A DNA stretch of 24,750 bases from Porticoccaceae bacterium UBA2002 (GTDB lineage Bacteria > Pseudomonadota > Gammaproteobacteria > Pseudomonadales > Porticoccaceae). The stretch's first letter is position 1. The number at the start of each line of letters is the position of its first letter. The translations under genes were made by a program, and so were the position numbers. The notes under the pieces were generated by a model. The model was not told the DNA's origin. It searched no databases and saw nothing but the letters and a program-made list of their open reading frames with translations. Shown piece after piece: positions 1 to 8,324 of this stretch. Location of the stretch: NCBI GenBank assembly GCA_002334915.1, contig DDCQ01000100.1:1-24750 (forward strand), in the 5' to 3' direction.

Positions 1-378
1 CACTGGAAACTGGGCGGCAGCAGACAGGCTGATCTACCCTTCTTGCTGCAGGATATAACCCCTATTGATAGTCGCATTCCTGTGGTGGGCACAGCTGAGC
101 ACGTCAATGGTGCACAGGCTTTAATCGCAGTTCAGATTGGAGTCATTGATATCACAGCTACCGACAATATGCTGCAGAAAGCGCTGATAGCCAAAGCAGC
201 GCAAACCGGCGGGGCTGAGCAACAATTTAGTCTGGGCAATATAGGTGTCAGCCTCGCTGATATGCAGCCTGCTAACTCCAAAATCTCAATCGCCCTTGCC
301 TATTCGGGAGAGCAAATCCAAACTCTGGATATCAGCAAAACTCAGGGCATAAAAATCACCCTGATACCAACCCCTTAA
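1..378 (+). CDS. C-terminal part of an unrecognised protein (5' end outside window)
   Basis: The reading frame is open from the first base of the window to a TAA at 376-378, so this is the last 125 residues of a gene that begins upstream. I do not recognise the family. The visible part has no membrane segment and no obvious catalytic motif. It alternates short hydrophobic stretches with polar turns (for example around VQIGVIDITATDN and ISIALAYSGEQIQTLDI), which fits a beta-rich or mixed fold. An in-frame TTG at 43 exists, but the frame stays open upstream of it with protein-like composition, so it is not needed as a start. The gene lies 165 bases upstream of the halogenase gene on the same strand; whether the two are co-transcribed is unclear. 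Calling it coding is fairly safe; its function is unknown. Confidence 0.7.
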   Translation, partial: HWKLGGSRQADLPFLLQDITPIDSRIPVVGTAEHVNGAQALIAVQIGVIDITATDNMLQKALIAKAAQTGGAEQQFSLGNIGVSLADMQPANSKISIALAYSGEQIQTLDISKTQGIKITLIPTP

Positions 379-543
379 AGGCGATGGCCCAGGGAAAGCC
401 ATGCTGACTAGACTCCCACCTCAAAGTCTGCGGTTAGCAGGTCAGACTTGGCCGAGTAAAAGATAGCCGCCAGGGTAGCGATAACCATAGATCACAGGCA
501 AAGATTTATTTACACTGAAGAGAAAGCTTAACAACATTAGGGC
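379..543 (+). other. Intergenic region upstream of the halogenase gene
   Basis: This 165-base gap has no convincing gene. It contains a 7-bp inverted repeat (AAGTCTG at 424-430 and CAGACTT at 443-449, 12-base loop) and a shorter ATGGC/GCCAT pair just after the upstream stop codon. Neither is followed by a T-run, so neither is a clear terminator. A TACACT hexamer at 511-516 could serve as a -10 element, but no good -35 precedes it at normal spacing. The promoter of the halogenase gene is therefore not identified here. Confidence 0.4.
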
Positions 544-2166
544 ATGACCTTGAGAAAAGTAACCATTGTTGGAGGGGGCTCTGCCGGCTGGATGGCCGCA
601 GCCTATTTAAACGGAGCACTTAACAAGCGAGGACTGGATCCCAAAGTCCATATTACGCTGGTTGAGTCTCCAGATATTCCGCGAATTTCCGTCGGTGAGG
701 CCACTATTCCCTCGATGAGACATCTATTGGCTGTAGTAGGTGTCGACGAGCAGGATTTTATGCGCACCACGGATGCTTCTTTTAAGCAGTCGATCAAATA
801 TGTCAACTGGGTTAAAAACAACGATACCTTTTATCATCATCCATTCAGCCGCTATTCCCAGTATCCGATTGATAACTCGGGCTCCGAATGGGCAGCCAGT
901 GATCGCAGTATTCCCTACATGGAAACAGTTTCGGCTCAACCCATCATCTGCGAGATGGGCAGAGCACCCCTAGCCCTGGGACAAAATGGCGCAAATAGCG
1001 AACTCAATTACGCCTATCACATGAATGCACAGAAGTTTGCCGATTACTTGCGTGACTTCTCCACTGCCCGGGGTGTAGTCCATATTGAGGCTAATCTCAG
1101 CCAAGTTAAAATGCGTGACAATGGTTTTATCGATTCTGTAGTCCTAGATAACGAGCAGGTTTTAAATGGAGACCTATTTGTTGACTGCACCGGTTTCCGC
1201 GCAAAACTGATTGGCGAGGCGGCCGGTGTTGATGTGGAAGATTGCTCACAATGGCTGCTCTGTGACCGGGCCGTGACTATGCATGTCCCCTATGAGACGC
1301 ACTACCCTGGCATGGTGCGCCCCTATACCACCGCTACAGCTCTGTCCAATGGCTGGATCTGGGATATTCCCATGCAGTCGCAGCGCTCAATTGGCTATGT
1401 GCACTCAAGTCACTTTATCTCTTCGGAAGATGCTGAGAAGGAAATGCGCGCCTATCAGGGAGCAGACACCGAGCAACTTAATAGCCGGCATATAAAGTTC
1501 TCTGTAGAGCGCCGACGACAAACCTGGCAGGGAAACTGCGTTGCCATTGGACTATCCGGAGGATTTATTGAACCGCTGGAGTCCACCGGCCTGTACCTCA
1601 GCGACCTGGGTGCCGTAGCTCTGGCCGAGCACTTTCCATTCGACGATGCCCATATGGAGGCCATGTCTTATCGCTATAACCGAGTCATGTCCAATCGCTT
1701 TTATGAGATTCTCGATTTTATCAATATGCACTATTGCCTGACTCAGAGAACCGATACTGACTTCTGGCTTGAGGTACAAAAGCCTGAACATATCAATGAT
1801 CGGCTAAAGGCCAAACTGGAATACTGGGCCATGAAATTGCCGACGCCACTGGATTTTGAGGATCAATGTTTTTCAGGATTGGCTTCCAACACGGCCAGCC
1901 CACTCTTCAACAGCGGCCCAGTGGACACAGCAGGGTTATGGAATCATGAAAGTTATTTATGTATCCTGCATGGAATGGGGTTTCAGCAGCCAGAATATGC
2001 GCAGAAAAACATCACCAATAAAGCGCAGCCACAGATTTTCCGTCGCGTGATTGAACGACTTCAGGAAGGCCAAAAAACACTGCCACCCCACGCCATCTGG
2101 CTCCAGAACACCGTGGGAATGAAAAGCTATCAGACAGCTAGCACACCAGCAGGATGGCGCTGCTAG
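544..2166 (+). CDS. Flavin-dependent tryptophan halogenase family protein
   Basis: The 540-residue product carries the hallmarks of the flavin-dependent tryptophan halogenase family. The FAD-binding GGGSAGW is at residues 10-16, a lysine (K81) in the FKQSIKYVNW context matches the catalytic lysine of PrnA/RebH, the WxWxIP motif is present as WIWDIP at 271-276, and E346 in FIEPLESTGL matches the family glutamate. In this family reduced FAD and oxygen generate HOCl or HOBr, which is guided to an aromatic substrate, and a separate flavin reductase is required; none is seen in this window. Length is normal. An in-frame TAG at 538-540 makes this ATG the first possible start, although the Shine-Dalgarno is poor. 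The S9 peptidase gene follows after 28 bases, suggesting an operon. Many marine homologues lie beside TonB receptors and have unknown substrates, so free tryptophan should not be assumed. Confidence 0.93.
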   Translation: MTLRKVTIVGGGSAGWMAAAYLNGALNKRGLDPKVHITLVESPDIPRISVGEATIPSMRHLLAVVGVDEQDFMRTTDASFKQSIKYVNWVKNNDTFYHHPFSRYSQYPIDNSGSEWAASDRSIPYMETVSAQPIICEMGRAPLALGQNGANSELNYAYHMNAQKFADYLRDFSTARGVVHIEANLSQVKMRDNGFIDSVVLDNEQVLNGDLFVDCTGFRAKLIGEAAGVDVEDCSQWLLCDRAVTMHVPYETHYPGMVRPYTTATALSNGWIWDIPMQSQRSIGYVHSSHFISSEDAEKEMRAYQGADTEQLNSRHIKFSVERRRQTWQGNCVAIGLSGGFIEPLESTGLYLSDLGAVALAEHFPFDDAHMEAMSYRYNRVMSNRFYEILDFINMHYCLTQRTDTDFWLEVQKPEHINDRLKAKLEYWAMKLPTPLDFEDQCFSGLASNTASPLFNSGPVDTAGLWNHESYLCILHGMGFQQPEYAQKNITNKAQPQIFRRVIERLQEGQKTLPPHAIWLQNTVGMKSYQTASTPAGWRC

Positions 2167-2194
2167 CACTTCAAAGACATTGAGGGGAAGAGGA

Positions 2195-4177
2195 ATGTTA
2201 AAGACCATAGCCATAAAACTAATCATAGCGCTGTCATTATTAGCGCCAAATATCTATGCCAGCGAACAGACTCCGCTGCGTCACTTTGCCGAATTTAGCA
2301 CTTGGAGCTCAATTAAGATAAGTCCCGACGGCAGTCATCTGGCAGGTATAGTGGACACTGATAGCGGCCTCGGCGGCTCAAAACTTATGGTGATAGATAC
2401 AAAAACCATGGAGAACTTGCATCAGATATCTATTGGAGGATCTGGATTTATAGGTAGTTTTGTCTGGGCTAATAATGAGCGGCTGATTGCCTGGGAAGCT
2501 GTTAAGTCAGGAATTCAGGAAATCCCCTTCTCGACCGGAAATATCATTGCTGTCAACATAGATGGTACCAAGAAGCGTTGGATTTATGGAGCTGGCAAGA
2601 AACAGCAGAGCCATCTACGCCGCTTTTCGTCCCGCGTCAGCGCTTCGGTTGCCCATAAATTACCGGAAGACGATCGTCATGTTTTGATGGAAGTCTATAC
2701 CTGGGGATCAAAGGACGGTGCTTACACGCGACTGGTTAAACTAAATATTTACAATGGCAGAGAAATTTCGCTGGGTTCATCACCCATCAAAAATGCATCT
2801 CTGATGGTTGACCCGGGTGGGGCCTTACGGTTTGCCTACGGATCTGACATCGATGATGAGGAGGCATGGAAAGTATTTGAACGACAAGGAGAAAACTGGA
2901 AACTACTGTCCAGAACAGACGAGTATAAAGGAAGATTAATACCCGAAGCATTTGTCCCAAACGAAGAAGCTATTTTAGTCCTAGATAATATCGACACTGA
3001 CACCGAAGCTCTTTATCACTACAACTTGGAGAGTGGAGAGAAGACATTACTTTACAAGCATCCCTATGTCGATGTTGGCGGCATAGAGATGGATTTAATA
3101 GAGGGAACCGGCAACACCACAGGTTATCTGGCCGGGGTCTGGGTAGAGCCCGATTACAAGACCTTCATTCCGCTATCAGAAGAAAGCGAGTACAACCGCA
3201 TGTTACTTGCCCTGCAGGCACAATTTCCAGAGCATGTTGTAGAGATAACATCAGAGACCTCAGCGAAAGACCTTGATCGTGAACTCGCGGTGGTGTCTGT
3301 ACGGAGCGATAAACTTCCAGGTATGTATCTGCTATTTGATAAAACCAATAAAAAGCTATCTCGTATTCGCCAGGCTCACTCTTATATCGACTCAAGCAAG
3401 ATGCGACCAATGGAGCCCTACAAAATCACTGTGCGTGACGGTAAAACCATTTATGGGTATCTAACTCGTCCAGAGGGTAAAGGTCCCTTCCCTCTGATTA
3501 TGCACCCCCATGGTGGCCCCTATGGCCCTAGAGATCGATGGGGATTTAACCCAGAAGTGCAGATGCTCGCCAGCCGCGGCTATGCCGTACTGCAGGTTAA
3601 TTTTCGTGGCTCTGGCGGCTATGGCAAAGATTTTATGTACTCAGCATTTCAGCAGTGGGCTGGAGAAATGCAGGACGATCTGACGGATTCAGTGCGATGG
3701 GCTATTGAGGCTGGTATTACCGAAGAGGGGCGAGTCTGTATCTATGGTGCCTCTTATGGAGGTTATTCGGCGCTAATGAGTGCAGTGAAAGAGCCGGATC
3801 TCTATGCATGCACAGCAGGTTACGTGGGCGTATACGATCTTGAGCTTATGTCTAAAAAGGGTGATATTCAACGCCGGGATGACGGCCTCGACTATATTAA
3901 TGAGGCTATTTGCGACTCCCCTGCATCCTGCAAGGCAGGCTCGCCAATCACCTATCTGGATCGCCTAAAAGCAGACGTTATGATTATTCACGGCAAAGAT
4001 GATCAGCGGGTACCCTTTGCCCATGCAGAGGTACTGCGCGATGAATTGGACAAGCGCGACATTGACTACGAGTGGCTGGTAAAAGCCAAAGAAGGCCATG
4101 GTTTTGTCAGCGTTGATAATAGAGAGGAGTTATTTAAGAAACTGCTGGCCTTTTTTGACAAGAATATTGGCTCCTAA
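2195..4177 (+). CDS. Exported S9 (prolyl oligopeptidase) family serine peptidase
   Basis: The 660-residue product has a signal peptide (hydrophobic core about residues 6-19, probable cleavage after YA at 21-22), a beta-propeller-like middle (about 35-400) and a C-terminal alpha/beta hydrolase domain (about 410-660). The catalytic triad is readable: S520 in GASYGGY, D603 in HGKDDQRVP and H635 in EGHGF. The HPHGGP segment near 437 forms the usual oxyanion-hole region. These features match the acylaminoacyl-peptidase/dipeptidyl-peptidase branch of family S9, which trims oligopeptides, here most likely in the periplasm. I chose the ATG at 2195 because AGGGG at 2183-2187 sits 7 bases upstream; a TTG at 2180 would lengthen the N terminus by 5 residues and overlap that site. 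Its place between the halogenase and the TonB receptor suggests it processes a peptide-like substrate brought in by the receptor (inference). Confidence 0.93.
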   Translation: MLKTIAIKLIIALSLLAPNIYASEQTPLRHFAEFSTWSSIKISPDGSHLAGIVDTDSGLGGSKLMVIDTKTMENLHQISIGGSGFIGSFVWANNERLIAWEAVKSGIQEIPFSTGNIIAVNIDGTKKRWIYGAGKKQQSHLRRFSSRVSASVAHKLPEDDRHVLMEVYTWGSKDGAYTRLVKLNIYNGREISLGSSPIKNASLMVDPGGALRFAYGSDIDDEEAWKVFERQGENWKLLSRTDEYKGRLIPEAFVPNEEAILVLDNIDTDTEALYHYNLESGEKTLLYKHPYVDVGGIEMDLIEGTGNTTGYLAGVWVEPDYKTFIPLSEESEYNRMLLALQAQFPEHVVEITSETSAKDLDRELAVVSVRSDKLPGMYLLFDKTNKKLSRIRQAHSYIDSSKMRPMEPYKITVRDGKTIYGYLTRPEGKGPFPLIMHPHGGPYGPRDRWGFNPEVQMLASRGYAVLQVNFRGSGGYGKDFMYSAFQQWAGEMQDDLTDSVRWAIEAGITEEGRVCIYGASYGGYSALMSAVKEPDLYACTAGYVGVYDLELMSKKGDIQRRDDGLDYINEAICDSPASCKAGSPITYLDRLKADVMIIHGKDDQRVPFAHAEVLRDELDKRDIDYEWLVKAKEGHGFVSVDNREELFKKLLAFFDKNIGS

Positions 4178-4195
4178 TCGCGCCAATATTCTTGT
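4158..4195 (+). repeat. Perfect 14-bp inverted repeat spanning the S9 peptidase stop codon
   Basis: ACAAGAATATTGGC at 4158-4171 is exactly repeated in inverted orientation at 4182-4195, with a 10-base loop that contains the TAA stop. The transcript would form a strong hairpin, but the nearest T-run (4206-4212) begins 10 bases after the stem, so it is not a textbook intrinsic terminator. It may be an imperfect terminator, a mRNA 3'-end stabiliser, or both. It abuts the promoter of the downstream receptor gene. Confidence 0.65.
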
Positions 4196-4196
4196 A

Positions 4197-4225
4197 TTGA
4201 CCTGCTTTTTTTGCAGGGATATACT
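4197..4225 (+). promoter_or_regulatory. Predicted sigma70 promoter of the first TonB receptor gene
   Basis: TTGACC at 4197-4202 (-35) is followed after exactly 17 bases by TATACT at 4220-4225 (-10), a close match to the sigma70 consensus. It would start transcription near 4232 and give a leader of about 147 bases before the ATG at 4379. A CCTGC/GCAGG inverted repeat fills most of the spacer (see separate entry). Confidence 0.65.
4201..4217 (+). promoter_or_regulatory. Candidate operator: CCTGC-N7-GCAGG within the promoter spacer
   Basis: CCTGC (4201-4205) and GCAGG (4213-4217) are a perfect 5-bp inverted repeat separated by seven T residues. The site lies between the predicted -35 and -10 elements and shares two bases with the -35. 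A protein bound here would block RNA polymerase, so a repressor site is plausible. No regulator can be assigned, and a chance palindrome is possible. Confidence 0.35.
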
Positions 4226-4378
4226 CGAACGTAAGCAGGGGTGACTTCAGTGACTCTGCATAGAGAAACGCAATTAAAATAATAATTCTTTTAACAGTAA
4301 AACCACAGTTCAAAACAAGGATGTAGCGTCTTACAGTTGTTTGTAAGTCTCAACAGACTTGTGGGGGAGATAAACCTA

Positions 4379-7345
4379 ATGATACGTAAAACACCACTGG
4401 CCTATGCTATAGGTTCGCTCGTAATGGCGAGCAGCTTGTCTGCATTGGCCCAATCCGAAATTGATAGTGAAACAGTAACAGCTGAATCTGGAGCTGCATC
4501 CGCAAGCCCGCAAGCATTAGAGGAAGTTTTAGTAACAGGGTCTCGTATTTCACGAGATGTATTCTCAAGTTCATCACCGATGGACGTTATTCAAATGGAT
4601 GTCGCCGAAGTACAGGGTATCGGAGATATCGCAACTCTGCTACAGACTACTACCGTCGCTGCAGGCTCACCTCAGGTGACTGCTGCATCGTCTACTGCAT
4701 TCGTGCAAAACGGTGGTACAGGCGCAGCCACTCTGAGCCTGCGCGGCCTTGGTGCCAATCGAACACTGGTTCTACTGAACGGCCGTCGTGCCGGACCAGC
4801 GGGTGTTCGTGGCGGGGTTTCATCTTTTGACCTCAACGTCCTGCCTTTAAACGCAATTGAGCGCGTAGAAATACTCAAAGATGGTGCATCGTCAATTTAT
4901 GGTTCTGACGCGGTTGCCGGTGTTGTGAATATTATTACCGACAAGTCTGACGGCGGTAGTTTTGATGCCTTTCTTTCTCAGCCAGGTGAAGATGGCGGTG
5001 AAACATCCCGGGTTAGCTTCAAATTTGGCGACACCGTAGGTCGATTGCACTACAGCATGACGGCTGACTACTACAAAGCAGAAGAACTGGCAAAAGGCGA
5101 TCGCGACTACTTTAATTGTGGTGAAGAATATGTATTTGATCCAGCGACCGGCGATCGAGCGGATACTATAGACCCGCGCACAGGTAATCCACATTGTACT
5201 GACCTGCTCTGGGGTCATGTCTGGATCTATGATTATGATGGTGAAATCCCCTCAAGATCGAAAGCCCAGTATGATTATGATGGTGATCTGGGGAACTATA
5301 TCGATTCGTTTGAAGACTTCAGCAGCATGAATACGCCCCCGGGCTGGTATCCCGTTGCCTATGACAGAGATTCAATGGGTGTTACCAATGCTGACCACCC
5401 ATTTCAGGATGATGCGTCATTAATTCCAAAAACAGAGCTCACCACCGTATACGGTGAAGCTAAGTTTGATATTAATGACGACACTACTGTCTATGGTGAG
5501 CTTCTGCTAAACCGACGAGAGAACTATGTTAACGGCTACCGTCAGTTCTGGTCGTACACTTACAACGAGTCAAGCGATTACTTTACAGGTAACTCAGCGC
5601 CCACTGCTGACGGCTGGACTGGTAATCAGTGGCTGAGCTCGACACCCATAACGGATCAAAACGATAACAAAATCACCGTAGACTATTCTCGAGTAGTTGC
5701 AGGATTGATGGGTAACTTCTCTGGCGACTGGTCAGACTGGTCCTATGATCTGTCTATCCAGAAGTCGCGCAGCGAAGGTGAGTACATGAGCCAGCAAGTA
5801 CTGGACGACGCCATGCGAGGCAACAACTGGTTGCCCGGCCTTTGTGCGGGCACCAAACTAGCCAGTGGAGCAGACTGTATTGACCTGCCTTGGTTTGATC
5901 CTCAATTCCTTGCTGGTAACTTTACCCCTGAGCAAATGGAATATCTCTTTGCCTGGGAAACAGGTGTTACTGAGTATAATCAGGTGTCAATTGAAGGATT
6001 TGTGACTGGCCCGCTAATGGAGCTTCCTGCAGGCACCATGGGTTTCGCGATGGGCTTCCAAACCAAAAAGGATGAAATCATCGACACCCCGGGGCAGCTG
6101 ACCCGCGATGGCCTTGCAGCCTTGACGTCTACAGCGGGCATTACTGCTGGTTCTGACCGTACCAAAGCAATCTTTGCCGAAGTTGACATGCCTCTTCTCG
6201 AAGACATGCCCTTCATTAGGTCTCTGACGCTCAATGCTTCGATGCGTTACACTGAAGTTGCTTCCTACGGTTCGGGCGACACCTACAAAGTAGGCATCAA
6301 CTGGGATATTACTGACACGGTAAAGCTCCGTGCAAGTAATGGTACGTCCTTCCGAACGCCTTCGTTGTATGAGCTGTACCTAGCTAATCAGACAGCCTCT
6401 GCTCGCCAATCTTCAATCGATCCATGTATTGATTGGGAAGCTGCAATTGAGGACGGCGATATCAGTCAGCGTGTTGCAGACAACTGTGCGGCAGATGGAG
6501 TTGATGGCGACCACTATGCAGCAATTAGTGCAACCACTATCTCCGGTGGTAATGGTGATACGCTGGAAGCCGAAACTTCAGAAACTAATACCATCGGACT
6601 GGTATGGCGACCTGAGTTTGCTGACCTAAGCATCTCTGTAGACTATTTTGATATCACAGTGGAAGATGAGATTTCTCAACTGGGTGCCGGCTCGATTGTT
6701 TTCGGCTGCTATAACTCAGTCAACTTCCCCAACGACCCACTCTGTGATCTGTTTGAGCGTGATCCCGTTGATATGAAAGTTGACAACGTCTACGACCAGT
6801 ACATCAATATTGCAGAGCAAACCAACCGTGGTTGGGACCTCTCTGCTCGGTACACAACCGAAGTCCCCTGGGGTGAGCTGGTGTTTGACACTCAGCACAC
6901 TTTCCAGATTGAAGATTCAATCCTAGTACGTGATGGTTCTCCAAATCGTGACTACAACGGCCGCATGGGTGACCCCAAGTGGACTGGTAGAGCGTCTGTA
7001 GAGCTGCGTAACAACGATTGGAGCTACTACTGGGGCATGAACTTCATTGGAGATGCATCTGATGTGGATGACTATGGTACAGACGAGGGTTCTAGATTCG
7101 GTACTCCTGTAAGGTTTGTACTAGGCGCAGATACTGTTGTTTATCACAATCTGTCAGTGTCAAAAGCCTTCGACGACTCCGGTGTTCTGGCGCGCTTTGG
7201 TGTGAATAATGCTTTAAATACCAAACCACCTCGCTTGACTACGTTGAACCTGGGTCAGGTCAGTACAGAGGGTAACTCTGCTTTCTACTCCCAGTACAAC
7301 TGGAGAGGACGTTCGTTCTTCGTTAATGTAACCAAGAACTTCTAA
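4379..7345 (+). CDS. TonB-dependent outer-membrane receptor (first)
   Basis: The 988-residue product begins with a signal peptide (probable cleavage near ALAQ, residues 22-25). A TonB box follows (EEVLVTGS, about 48-55), then a plug domain with RGLGANRTLVLLNGRR and the ERVEILKDG/SSIYGSDAVAGVVNII segment, and a long beta-barrel whose final strand ends in Phe (FVNVTKNF). This is the standard architecture of outer-membrane TonB-dependent receptors that import scarce large substrates using the proton-motive force. Long acidic, Trp/Tyr-rich loops fit a large extracellular surface. I chose ATG 4379 because GGGGGAG at 4362-4369 is correctly spaced upstream; a TTG at 4337 would give a non-signal-like extension. 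It has its own promoter and terminator, so it is probably transcribed separately from the halogenase/peptidase pair. The ligand is unknown; the neighbours hint at a peptide or aromatic compound. Confidence 0.95.
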   Translation: MIRKTPLAYAIGSLVMASSLSALAQSEIDSETVTAESGAASASPQALEEVLVTGSRISRDVFSSSSPMDVIQMDVAEVQGIGDIATLLQTTTVAAGSPQVTAASSTAFVQNGGTGAATLSLRGLGANRTLVLLNGRRAGPAGVRGGVSSFDLNVLPLNAIERVEILKDGASSIYGSDAVAGVVNIITDKSDGGSFDAFLSQPGEDGGETSRVSFKFGDTVGRLHYSMTADYYKAEELAKGDRDYFNCGEEYVFDPATGDRADTIDPRTGNPHCTDLLWGHVWIYDYDGEIPSRSKAQYDYDGDLGNYIDSFEDFSSMNTPPGWYPVAYDRDSMGVTNADHPFQDDASLIPKTELTTVYGEAKFDINDDTTVYGELLLNRRENYVNGYRQFWSYTYNESSDYFTGNSAPTADGWTGNQWLSSTPITDQNDNKITVDYSRVVAGLMGNFSGDWSDWSYDLSIQKSRSEGEYMSQQVLDDAMRGNNWLPGLCAGTKLASGADCIDLPWFDPQFLAGNFTPEQMEYLFAWETGVTEYNQVSIEGFVTGPLMELPAGTMGFAMGFQTKKDEIIDTPGQLTRDGLAALTSTAGITAGSDRTKAIFAEVDMPLLEDMPFIRSLTLNASMRYTEVASYGSGDTYKVGINWDITDTVKLRASNGTSFRTPSLYELYLANQTASARQSSIDPCIDWEAAIEDGDISQRVADNCAADGVDGDHYAAISATTISGGNGDTLEAETSETNTIGLVWRPEFADLSISVDYFDITVEDEISQLGAGSIVFGCYNSVNFPNDPLCDLFERDPVDMKVDNVYDQYINIAEQTNRGWDLSARYTTEVPWGELVFDTQHTFQIEDSILVRDGSPNRDYNGRMGDPKWTGRASVELRNNDWSYYWGMNFIGDASDVDDYGTDEGSRFGTPVRFVLGADTVVYHNLSVSKAFDDSGVLARFGVNNALNTKPPRLTTLNLGQVSTEGNSAFYSQYNWRGRSFFVNVTKNF

Positions 7346-7371
7346 ATTTTTTAGTGGTTCTTTAGCAACAC

Positions 7372-7404
7372 AAACTATGCCTCCTTTTGGAGGCATAGTT
7401 TTTT
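7372..7404 (+). terminator. Intrinsic terminator after the first TonB receptor gene
   Basis: A 13-bp perfect stem (7372-7384 with 7389-7401, core CTATGCCTCC/GGAGGCATAG) closed by a TTTT loop leads directly into a T-run at 7399-7404. It lies 26 bases after the receptor stop codon. An A-rich left arm makes some activity on the other strand possible. Confidence 0.9.
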
Positions 7405-7478
7405 AAAAGCATATAAACTTATCGCTCCTACTCAACTAATACCGAACAACCTGCCCAGCGGCCTCCAGGAATCCAATA

Positions 7479-8270
7479 ATGCCAACGATCAATGCCAAAC
7501 AGGACAACCTCAATTCGCTCAACGGCAACTATCACCAGACGCCTTTGACCGAATCGGTATTTCTCAACTCGGTCCCCAAATCTGGCACTCATCTATTGCG
7601 CAATATTATGCGCATGTTTGTGGCGGTTGATCAGCAGTACCATGATGCGTTTATTCAAATTCCAATACTGCGCCAACACCTGGCGGCATTTAGCCCCGAC
7701 AACTCGAAACTGTCCTGGGGCCACCTGCTGTTTTCAGATGATTCAGCAATTGCTCTGCGCAACGTCAATCATATTGTTCTGGTGCGCGACCCCTATACCT
7801 GGGTATTGGCTCGGGCGCGGTTTTTTTTATCAGATACCTTCCAAGGATCTCTCGAGCACCTGAGAGGCGGCAATGTCGCCATTGATGAGGTTCTGAATAT
7901 GATGATTCTGGGCATTCATGGCAAGTCACCCAACCTGAATGAAATCTACACTCACAATGCAGTCGGCTGGCTGGCCACCAAGGCCAAAGTCATTAAATAT
8001 GAAGATCTGCTCGACAATCTGACTAACCTCGAAACCGATAAGGCTGAGACATTCTTCAGCGATTTATTTTTGGCGGCCAATATGGGCCCATTGCCCGACG
8101 ATTGGCGCGAGCGCGTACTAGTGGGGTCCGACCGCAAACAGAGCGGCACCGCACGAGAGAACCTGTCTGGCTTAACCGACGTTATTCCGGATGTATTGCC
8201 CGACAAACAAAAACAGATGGTCGAGTATGCAGCGCCAGGTTTGCGCGCATTATTGGGTTACAGCGACTAA
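7479..8270 (+). CDS. Divergent sulfotransferase-like protein
   Basis: The 263-residue product shows a recognisable PAPS-binding 5' loop, SVPKSGTHLL (31-40), and a 3'-phosphate region, HIVLVRDPYTW (98-108), as in cytosolic-type sulfotransferases. The usual pattern is RDPxDxxxS. Here R103 is kept, but the Asp position is Thr107 and the Ser position is Ala111, so cofactor binding may be altered. The chain is somewhat short, has no signal peptide or membrane segment, and should be cytoplasmic. The likely reaction is transfer of a sulfuryl group from PAPS to a hydroxyl or amine; the acceptor is unknown. ATG 7479 has an AGGA-type site about 9 bases upstream. It is the first gene after the terminator at 7372-7404 and is followed 54 bases later by the oxygenase gene, so the next two genes probably share its transcript. 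Confidence 0.72.
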   Translation: MPTINAKQDNLNSLNGNYHQTPLTESVFLNSVPKSGTHLLRNIMRMFVAVDQQYHDAFIQIPILRQHLAAFSPDNSKLSWGHLLFSDDSAIALRNVNHIVLVRDPYTWVLARARFFLSDTFQGSLEHLRGGNVAIDEVLNMMILGIHGKSPNLNEIYTHNAVGWLATKAKVIKYEDLLDNLTNLETDKAETFFSDLFLAANMGPLPDDWRERVLVGSDRKQSGTARENLSGLTDVIPDVLPDKQKQMVEYAAPGLRALLGYSD

Positions 8271-8324
8271 TCCAGTTACAGCATTGCGACAGCTGAAAAA
8301 TAACTATTAAAACCAGAGCCTAAA

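Noticed and set aside
4892..5218. Open frame of 108 codons on the - strand inside the first TonB receptor gene
   Set aside because: It lies wholly opposite a well-supported gene, has no family resemblance and no separate promoter or ribosome binding site.
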